This document shows positions 5,386-9,308 of a stretch of 9,308 bases of DNA, one piece after another. Below the pieces are notes generated by a model. It was not told the DNA's origin, made no database searches, and saw only the letters and a program-made list of their open reading frames with translations. Position 1 is the first letter of the stretch. Each line of letters starts with the position of its first letter. The position numbers were made by a program, and so were the translations under genes. Source of the stretch: Chitinophagaceae bacterium (GTDB lineage: Bacteria; Bacteroidota; Bacteroidia; Chitinophagales; Chitinophagaceae); NCBI GenBank assembly GCA_019454915.1, contig JACFNM010000157.1, positions 1 through 9,308 of the forward strand, read 5' to 3'.

Positions 5386-7239
5386 CTATTTCATTTTCAA
5401 CCAGTCTTTGTTATATAATTTTTGGTGCAACTGCCGGAGCTTTTCTACGGGCATTTTAGTCACCTTGCGGTCGTAGGTCATCAATCCGTTTACCTCCACT
5501 TCCACGTCGGTGGTTTGGGTGTATATTGCCGCAGAAAGTCCCAGTGGAATCAATGGCTGAAGGTCGTTCATCAGGCGGGTGTACCGTTCGAGCAGTTCAT
5601 CATTATTCTTAAAACTCTGATATCCCCAGTTGTTCTTTTCCTGCCAGGTATGTCCTTCAAGCGGGAGTCCCAGTCCGCCAAACTCACCTAATACGATGAT
5701 CTGCCTGGCGCCAAAAATTTCCGGTGTCGGCATTTGCGGATCGGGGTAGTTGTGGATGTCGAGTATATCGCTGGTGTAGGTAAAATTGCCGCCGCTGGAT
5801 TCATTCACTAAGCGTGAAGGGTCATGGGCTTTAGTCCATTCCACGATTTCCTTTGTTTTAAACTGCCCCCAGGCTTCATTGAAGGGCACCCACACCACAA
5901 TAGAAGGAAAGTTGATGAGTTCATCCATGATGGCTTTCCATTCTGTGCGATAAATCGCTTCAGATTCCGCAGTCCGGATTTTATCGTGGTTTCTTCCGGA
6001 AATCTGCCCAACGCGCATATCCCAGGAGTTACCGCCCATATCGCCACTCGGCATATCCTGCCATACCAGCATACCCAACCGGTCGCAATGGTAATACCAG
6101 CGGGCGGGCTCCACTTTCACGTGCTTTCGAATCATATTAAAGCCCATGGCTTTGGTTTGGATGATATCATATTTCAGGGCTTCATCCGTAGCCGCCGTAT
6201 ATAGTCCGTCCGGCCACCAGCCCTGGTCTAATGGTCCGTATTGAAACACAAATTCATTGTTCAGCAGCATGCGCTGAACGCCCTTGCTGTCTGTTCCGCC
6301 TGATATTTTGCGCATAGCGAAATAACTGCCCGCTTCATCTATCAGCTTTCCTTTGCGCGTTACCGTGTACTTCAGGTCGTAGAGAAAGGGATTGTCCGGC
6401 GACCATGCTTTGAAGTCTTCCAGTTTTATCCAGGCTTCACCTTCGCTATTCAAGGTCTGCTCTTTAATCCGTTCCTTTCCGTCATACACCTGCACTTTTA
6501 CTACATCTCCTGATTGCAGATTTTCGATATTGGCTTTAACCGTAAGGGTTTGCAAATCAAAAAGAGGCGTTTGTTGTGTGGAAACAATATAGGTGGAGGA
6601 TACGTTTTCCAGCCATACGGTTTGCCATATACCGGTCACGGACGTGTACCAGATACCATGAGGATTCTTAATTTGTTTGCCACGCGGCTGCGGTCCATCA
6701 TCACTGGGGTCCCAAACCCGTACACTTAGCTCCTGCTGTTTACCTTTTTTCAGCAATGAAGTGATGTCGAGGGAAAATGCATCATAACCTCCTTCGTGGC
6801 TACCCGCCTTCTCTCCGTTTACATATACGTCACACTGCCAGTCTACCGCGCCAAAATGCAGCAGTACTCTTCCTTTTCTATATGCTGAAGGCACGTCAAT
6901 GGTGCGTTTGTACCAGAGTACATTGTCCTTACCCACCGTTTTGCCCACGCCCGACAGGGCTGATTCCACGGCAAAGGGCACCAGGATTTGTCCGTCAAAC
7001 TGGGTGGGTTGGTTATTTCCGGATTCTTTGGATGTGATGGCATACTGCCACAATCCGTTCAGGTTTGTCCAGCTTTTACGGGTGAGCTGGGGGCGGGGGT
7101 ATTCGGGCAGGACATTAGCGGGGTTGACGTTTGCAGCCCATTGGGTGGTGATTCTGTCGGGAACGGGTTTCCAGGTGGTTTGAGAGAATACAATCGCCGA
7201 ACAAGCCAGGGCAAATAACAAGCCGAAGAAATATTTCAT
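5386..7239 (-). CDS. Secreted glycoside hydrolase family 2 (beta-galactosidase/glucuronidase-like)
   Basis: GH2 enzymes are retaining exo-hydrolases of beta-galactosides, beta-glucuronides, beta-mannosides and related sugars. The 617-residue protein has a signal peptide (hydrophobic 4-18, cleavage near FSQ at 18-20). A jelly-roll sugar-binding domain covers about 45-215 (WTNLNGLWQY, LHFGAVDWQCDVYVNGE, HGIWYTSVTGIWQTVWLE), an Ig-like domain about 216-312, and a TIM barrel about 313-612. The acid/base is Glu455 in PFNEAW and the nucleophile is Glu519 in VLGEFGG; both are intact. MGFNMIRKHVKVEPARWYYHCDRLG is replaced here by its positions 365-389 as the typical first barrel segment. It is shorter than LacZ (about 1000 residues), lacking the extra C-terminal domains, but matches many short Bacteroidota GH2 enzymes. 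It is probably transcribed alone, since a 115-base gap and a terminator separate it from sigZ. With galK and galM nearby, beta-galactosidase activity is a reasonable guess, but specificity is not readable. Confidence 0.92.
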   Translation of the reverse strand: MKYFFGLLFALACSAIVFSQTTWKPVPDRITTQWAANVNPANVLPEYPRPQLTRKSWTNLNGLWQYAITSKESGNNQPTQFDGQILVPFAVESALSGVGKTVGKDNVLWYKRTIDVPSAYRKGRVLLHFGAVDWQCDVYVNGEKAGSHEGGYDAFSLDITSLLKKGKQQELSVRVWDPSDDGPQPRGKQIKNPHGIWYTSVTGIWQTVWLENVSSTYIVSTQQTPLFDLQTLTVKANIENLQSGDVVKVQVYDGKERIKEQTLNSEGEAWIKLEDFKAWSPDNPFLYDLKYTVTRKGKLIDEAGSYFAMRKISGGTDSKGVQRMLLNNEFVFQYGPLDQGWWPDGLYTAATDEALKYDIIQTKAMGFNMIRKHVKVEPARWYYHCDRLGMLVWQDMPSGDMGGNSWDMRVGQISGRNHDKIRTAESEAIYRTEWKAIMDELINFPSIVVWVPFNEAWGQFKTKEIVEWTKAHDPSRLVNESSGGNFTYTSDILDIHNYPDPQMPTPEIFGARQIIVLGEFGGLGLPLEGHTWQEKNNWGYQSFKNNDELLERYTRLMNDLQPLIPLGLSAAIYTQTTDVEVEVNGLMTYDRKVTKMPVEKLRQLHQKLYNKDWLKMK

Positions 7240-7512
7240 TACGGGAAGAGTTTACGATTAATGATAATGAATGAGTATTTAAAACTTAAAAATAAAGAAA
7301 AGGTGGGAGAGAACGCTTGGGTCAGAGAAATAACGGCAATGAAAGGTGAGGAACCATGTGGATTATCAGGGAATCGGGTGTTTCTGCGATTTCATCAAAG
7401 CCCGATTTGTCCGACAATGTTGATGACTCAGGGAATCCGGATTTACCCAATTAATGCTCATTAGAATTCCAAATGCTGAGACTTTATTCCGTCAGCCGGC
7501 ATGGAAGCAAGC
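7240..7512. other. GH2 upstream region, no gene seen
   Basis: This 273-base stretch holds the GH2 leader (about 7240-7300, A/T-rich, with TAAGTTTT on the minus strand as a weak -7 candidate), a pair of degenerate direct repeats at 7356-7440, and the junction with the IS fragment. A 67-codon plus-strand reading frame at 7261-7464 has no family features and overlaps the repeats, so I do not call it. Confidence 0.5.
7356..7440. repeat. Pair of degenerate 23-24 bp direct repeats
   Basis: The copies are 7356-7378 and 7417-7440. Both share ATGT, GAT and the exact core TCAGGGAATC followed by GG, with a few substitutions and one indel; the period is about 61-62 bases. The unit between them includes AATCGGG (7372-7378) and its inverse CCCGATT (7401-7407). 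The second copy ends in the palindrome AATCCGGATT (7434-7443). Function is unknown. Possibilities are a regulator site pair upstream of GH2 or a remnant of a larger repeat. Confidence 0.45.
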
Positions 7513-7755
7513 CTCAAGTTCCTGAAGCTCTTTGGTCATTTTACGATATCCATACACACAATAATCCATAGAAAGAATGGCACGTATCTGATCTGTAACT
7601 AAACTGTTTTCCACAAGCCCAGAGTTGCCTATGACCGTATGTGTACTGGCTTTCATACCTCTGGGACCGGGGTGGGCATGGTAATACAAGCTACTCTTTG
7701 CCACATCGGCCCATTGGCAAAGCCTGTCTATGCTTACCTTATCCTTATAGCGCAT
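7492..7755 (-). pseudogene. IS3-family transposase OrfB, truncated after its N-terminal part
   Basis: The 87-residue frame begins like IS3/IS150-type OrfB (MRYKDKVSIDRLCQWADVAK, SSLYYH) and reaches the VYGYRKMTKELQEL block that normally precedes the catalytic core. It then runs into unrelated sequence (about eight residues) and stops. Full OrfB is roughly 270-300 residues, so the whole DDE integrase domain is missing and no transposition activity is possible. The frame is -1 relative to orfA. Going back from its ATG it stays open into the end of orfA, as expected for an OrfAB product made by frameshifting. The deletion point lies near 7513. Confidence 0.82.
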
Positions 7756-7757
7756 TA

Positions 7758-8075
7758 TTATTTCTTTGCTTTCCGGTAATGGACATCGCTTTTTTTTAAA
7801 AGCTCTGTTTTAAACTCCAGCTCCAATGCCTGGTTGGCTACGATCTTTTTTAACCTGGCATTTTCCTCTTCTAACTCACGTAATTGAGGATCCACTTTTC
7901 GGTAACCAGCTTTCAGACCATCCTTACCCTTTGACAGGTATTTCTTTTTCCAATAGTTGATTACTGAATGGGCAAGATTATACTTACGGGCTGTTTCTGC
8001 CAGACCTTCCCGTTCGGCTTCCTGAAGAATACTGTACTTCTCTTCTGGTGTAAACTGACGTCTTGTTTTTGACAT
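7758..8075 (-). CDS. IS3-family transposase OrfA (HTH protein)
   Basis: OrfA binds the terminal repeats of the element through its helix-turn-helix and, fused to OrfB by frameshifting, forms the transposase. The 105-residue length is typical. RRQFTPEEKYSILQEAEREG opens the HTH domain (about 5-50; ETARKYNLAHSVINYWKKKY is the recognition part). A leucine-zipper-like coiled coil follows (about 63-95, LRELEEENARLKKIV). A run of eight A on the minus strand (7790-7797, TTTAAAAAAAAGCG) near the 3' end is a good -1 slippage site, and the -1 frame from there leads into orfB. The gene is intact, but its partner is truncated, so the product could only be a DNA-binding protein or inhibitor. Confidence 0.88.
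   Translation of the reverse strand: MSKTRRQFTPEEKYSILQEAEREGLAETARKYNLAHSVINYWKKKYLSKGKDGLKAGYRKVDPQLRELEEENARLKKIVANQALELEFKTELLKKSDVHYRKAKK
7790..7797 (-). promoter_or_regulatory. Likely -1 ribosomal frameshift site (A8) in the IS3 element
   Basis: Eight consecutive A followed by G lie about 30 bases before the orfA stop, and orfB is in the -1 frame and open back to this run. This is the arrangement used by IS3-family elements to make OrfAB. With orfB truncated it no longer serves transposition. Confidence 0.6.
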
Positions 8076-8134
8076 ATTTCCTGAATTTACTGTGACTAAA
8101 TTAATTTTTTATTTTAGTCCAGTCTTTCAGGGGG

Positions 8135-8272
8135 CTAAGACACGATGAGGGTATGAAAAATTGCAACTTTGGTTTTCCTTTTTAGGAATAGTTGGATTAT
8201 CTTAATAATCCAGAAAATAAAACCGATTACCAAGAGAATTAGTATGATGAATAAGATTAAGAAAATATCCAT
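8135..8272 (-). CDS. Candidate small hydrophobic membrane protein (45 aa)
   Basis: ATG at 8270-8272 opens 45 codons ending in TAG at 8135-8137. Residues 3-30 form one long Ile/Leu/Phe-rich segment (a single transmembrane helix with GFIFWIIK near 17-24), followed by the basic stretch KRKTK at 31-35 and a tail VAIFHTLIVS. The helix-then-positive-charge layout suggests a small membrane protein with a cytoplasmic C-terminus. It lies between the attC-like element and the IS end, with its stop only about 6 bases from the IS boundary, so its original C-terminus may have been changed by the insertion. I know no family for it. A/T-rich DNA easily yields such frames by chance, so confidence is limited. 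Confidence 0.4.
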   Translation of the reverse strand: MDIFLILFIILILLVIGFIFWIIKIIQLFLKRKTKVAIFHTLIVS

Positions 8273-8307
8273 ACTTTTTTGTCATTGGGTTGTTTTGGTT
8301 GCATAGC

Positions 8308-8504
8308 ACACAACGGCTACGGCTTGGCGATGTGGCGGTATTCCGTGATTCGTCTGCCCCTAACCGAAGCTAAATATACAACTAAACGTTCATTGTTTAT
8401 TCCATTGCTCAATTATTATTCGTTCGCCGAACCCAGAGCTGAATCGCATTCCGATAGCTGAGGATATATTCGTCCGCCGCCATATAGCCAAACCGCCCTG
8501 TTGG
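8308..8504. repeat. Inverted-repeat-bounded element, attC-like or MITE-like
   Basis: The left arm (8308-8338, beginning ACACAACGG, then GGCTTGGCGATGTGGCGG) is an imperfect inverse of the right arm (8477-8504, CCGCCATATAGCCAAACCGCC then CTGTTGG). Inverted and aligned, GGCTTGGCGATGTGGCGG pairs with GGTTTGGCTATATGGCGG. The termini, AAC on the left and GTT on the right, sit where attC core boxes would. Inside are three copies of ATTCGTYYGCC at 8348-8358, 8418-8428 and 8468-8478. The element lies directly 3' of the HigA gene, where an integron cassette would have its attC, but about 200 bp is longer than most attC sites. A non-autonomous palindromic element is the main alternative. A 60-codon plus-strand frame across it is not a gene. 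Confidence 0.5.
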
Positions 8505-8513
8505 CAGAAGTAC
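8499..8513 (+). repeat. 15-bp inverted repeat bracketing the TA module, left copy
   Basis: TGTTGGCAGAAGTAC here, on the plus strand, matches 14 of 15 bases of the copy at 9247-9261 on the minus strand. The pair faces inward and encloses the HigBA genes. This copy overlaps the right end of the attC-like element and lies 8 bases from the HigA stop. Confidence 0.6.
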
Positions 8514-8521
8514 ATTATCAA

Positions 8522-8878
8522 TTAGTATGCTTGAACCAAAACATCGGTTGGTATGCGCCATTGTTGATGCAATTTTCTAATCATTTCTAACGAAAGTTTA
8601 CGTTTCCGGTTCAATATTTCACTCGCACGACTTTTTTGTCCAACGATATTTGCTAAGTCAGTCTGAGTCATTCCCATTTGTTCCATTCTAAATTTTATGG
8701 CTTCAACCGGGTCCGGTAAGTCAATAGGAAACTTTTCATCCTCATATTTCTCTATTAAAAGGCTCAAAATTTCTAATTCGTCTCCTTTCGGTGTTCCTTT
8801 TTTTGCATCAAAGATATTCTCAAGCCGAAGCATTGCTTGTTCGTAATCTTTCTTTGTCTTGATAGGCTTGATATTCAT
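8522..8878 (-). CDS. higA: HigA-type antitoxin, XRE-family HTH protein
   Basis: This should neutralise the toxin encoded just upstream and repress the shared promoter. In the 118-residue protein, an N-terminal helical part (about 5-50, MNIKPIKTKKDYEQAMLRLE opening) is typical of HigA antitoxins paired with the HigB_toxin family. An XRE helix-turn-helix covers about 58-112 (IKFRMEQMGMTQTDLANIVG, then SRASEILNRKRKLSLEMI). Its ATG lies one base after the toxin stop (TAA-T-ATG), implying coupled translation. Toxin-before-antitoxin order is the usual one for HigBA. DNA here is more A/T-rich than in the sugar-use genes, which fits acquisition by transfer. Confidence 0.9.
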   Translation of the reverse strand: MNIKPIKTKKDYEQAMLRLENIFDAKKGTPKGDELEILSLLIEKYEDEKFPIDLPDPVEAIKFRMEQMGMTQTDLANIVGQKSRASEILNRKRKLSLEMIRKLHQQWRIPTDVLVQAY

Positions 8879-8879
8879 A

Positions 8880-9173
8880 TTAAATAGTTTTTGCGTTTAC
8901 CTTGTCATATTCAGAATGGGTCCCAATAAAACGAATCCATACTACTTGATAGTCAAAATTCATTTTCACTATTAAGCGATATGAGTTGCCCTTTATGTTG
9001 AACACAATCCTGTCGTTGCCAATAATACTTGCACTGGGATACTCAGCCTTTATTTCATTGGGATTTCTCCATTCGGCTTTAGAGGCTTCCTGAAACCACG
9101 CCTTTAATTGTTGCTCACAGTCGGTATGCTTTTCCCAAAACTCTCTAAGTATCTTCTTTGCAATTACTCTCAA
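8880..9173 (-). CDS. higB: HigB-family type II toxin (ribosome-dependent mRNA interferase)
   Basis: HigB toxins of the RelE superfamily cut mRNA on the ribosome. Family-like features are RVIAKKILREFWEKH at the start, the WRNPNEIKAEYPSAS block, then IVFNIKGNSYRLIVKMNFD and WIRFIGTHSEYDKV near the end, which carry the typical Arg/His/Tyr residues. No ATG is available. The frame is open to a TTG at 9200, but I prefer the TTG at 9171-9173 (97 residues), because relatives begin right at M-R-x-I-A-K-K and a -7 match (TACTTTTG, 9188-9195) lies upstream. The choice is inference; the 106-residue form cannot be excluded. The antitoxin follows after one base. Confidence 0.88.
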   Translation of the reverse strand: MRVIAKKILREFWEKHTDCEQQLKAWFQEASKAEWRNPNEIKAEYPSASIIGNDRIVFNIKGNSYRLIVKMNFDYQVVWIRFIGTHSEYDKVNAKTI

Positions 9174-9187
9174 CTTTTTCGTTTTGT

Positions 9188-9195
9188 CAAAAGTA
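9188..9195 (-). promoter_or_regulatory. Candidate -7 element of the higBA promoter
   Basis: TACTTTTG on the minus strand matches TAnnTTTG. It would place the transcript start near 9182, leaving a short leader before the TTG at 9173 and none before the TTG at 9200. No clear -33 TTTG is seen at the proper distance. HigA repression of this region is expected from the family but no operator was recognised. Confidence 0.35.
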
Positions 9196-9246
9196 AGCAA
9201 AAGTTACCAAATTGGGACATTTTATTTTGATGAAGATTGCCGTTAC

Positions 9247-9261
9247 GTATTTCTGCCAACA
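9247..9261 (-). repeat. 15-bp inverted repeat bracketing the TA module, right copy
   Basis: Read on the minus strand this is TGTTGGCAGAAATAC, differing at one base from the inverse copy at 8499-8513. It lies about 75-90 bases upstream of the toxin start. The rest of the window (9262-9308) shows only a doubled AAAAGCCCC motif (near 9279 and 9292) and no gene. Confidence 0.6.
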
Positions 9262-9308
9262 CTAAGAAAAGTATCCGAAAAGCCCCCTTAAAAAGCCCCG
9301 GATTAAAA

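Larger units (their letters stand above)
7513..8129 (-). mobile_element. Partial IS3-family insertion sequence (IS150-like layout)
   Basis: orfA is complete and orfB is cut. The 5' end on the minus strand is probably at 8129, where TGAAAGACTGGACTAAA begins with the TG typical of IS3 ends. Just inside it, GACTAAA (8094-8100) and TTTAGTC (8113-8119) form an inverted repeat that may be part of the end or the transposase promoter. The other end, its terminal repeat and any target duplication are missing, removed at about 7513. The remnant separates the sugar-use block from the toxin-antitoxin region. The exact boundaries are estimates. Confidence 0.7.

Noticed and set aside
7356..7440. CRISPR array
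   Set aside because: Only two degenerate copies, no regular spacers and no cas genes.
7261..7464. 67-codon plus-strand frame upstream of GH2
   Set aside because: No family features, overlaps the direct repeats and the GH2 leader, and no partner gene on that strand.
8279..8461. 60-codon plus-strand frame across the palindromic element
   Set aside because: It reads through the inverted-repeat arm and the 11-mer repeats; the composition is that of the repeat, not a protein.
9262..9308. Terminator or second repeat arm at the right edge (doubled AAAAGCCCC, ATCCG/CGGAT)
   Set aside because: The stem is short and interrupted and the window ends before it can be judged.

Overview
The window reads as a chromosomal segment of a Bacteroidota bacterium, most likely of the Chitinophagaceae/Sphingobacteriia type. 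The reasons are secreted and lipoprotein glycoside hydrolases with Bacteroidota-style signal peptides, a SigZ-type sigma factor, no Shine-Dalgarno sequences before most starts, and several TAnnTTTG (-7 type) elements. The genus cannot be named from sequence alone. Every gene I can support lies on the minus strand.

Right to middle (7240 down to 1) is a carbohydrate-use block. In transcription order it holds a secreted GH2 enzyme (5386-7239), a tiny 42-residue metallothionein-like protein (5142-5270) closed by a strong hairpin terminator, a SigZ-like sigma factor (4526-5086), a secreted GH43 enzyme (3467-4522), galactokinase galK (2164-3336), a lipoprotein aldose 1-epimerase galM (927-2123), and a broken GH5-like enzyme (about 54-920). 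sigZ and GH43 are 3 bases apart and galM and the GH5-like gene 6 bases apart, so sigZ-GH43-galK-galM-GH5 looks like one operon. The GH enzymes would release galactose- and arabinose-type sugars outside the cytoplasm, GalM would interconvert the anomers and GalK would phosphorylate galactose. galT, transporters and SusC/D genes are not in the window.

The GH5-like gene is disabled twice. A TGA replaces the Trp codon of its W-N-E-P catalytic motif, exactly in frame, and homologous sequence ends abruptly near position 54.

The right part (7500-9308) is an accessory region. It carries an IS3-family fragment (orfA whole, orfB cut off before its DDE domain; about 7513-8129), a candidate 45-residue hydrophobic protein, a roughly 200-bp element bounded by imperfect inverted repeats that resembles an integron attC site or a MITE, and a HigB/HigA toxin-antitoxin pair. 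The pair is bracketed by inverted 15-bp copies of the same motif, suggesting that it sits in a mobile or cassette-like unit.

The most notable items are the hidden metallothionein-like gene beside a Cys-rich sigma factor, the nonsense codon next to the catalytic residue of the GH5-like gene, and the inverted-repeat bracket around the toxin-antitoxin module.
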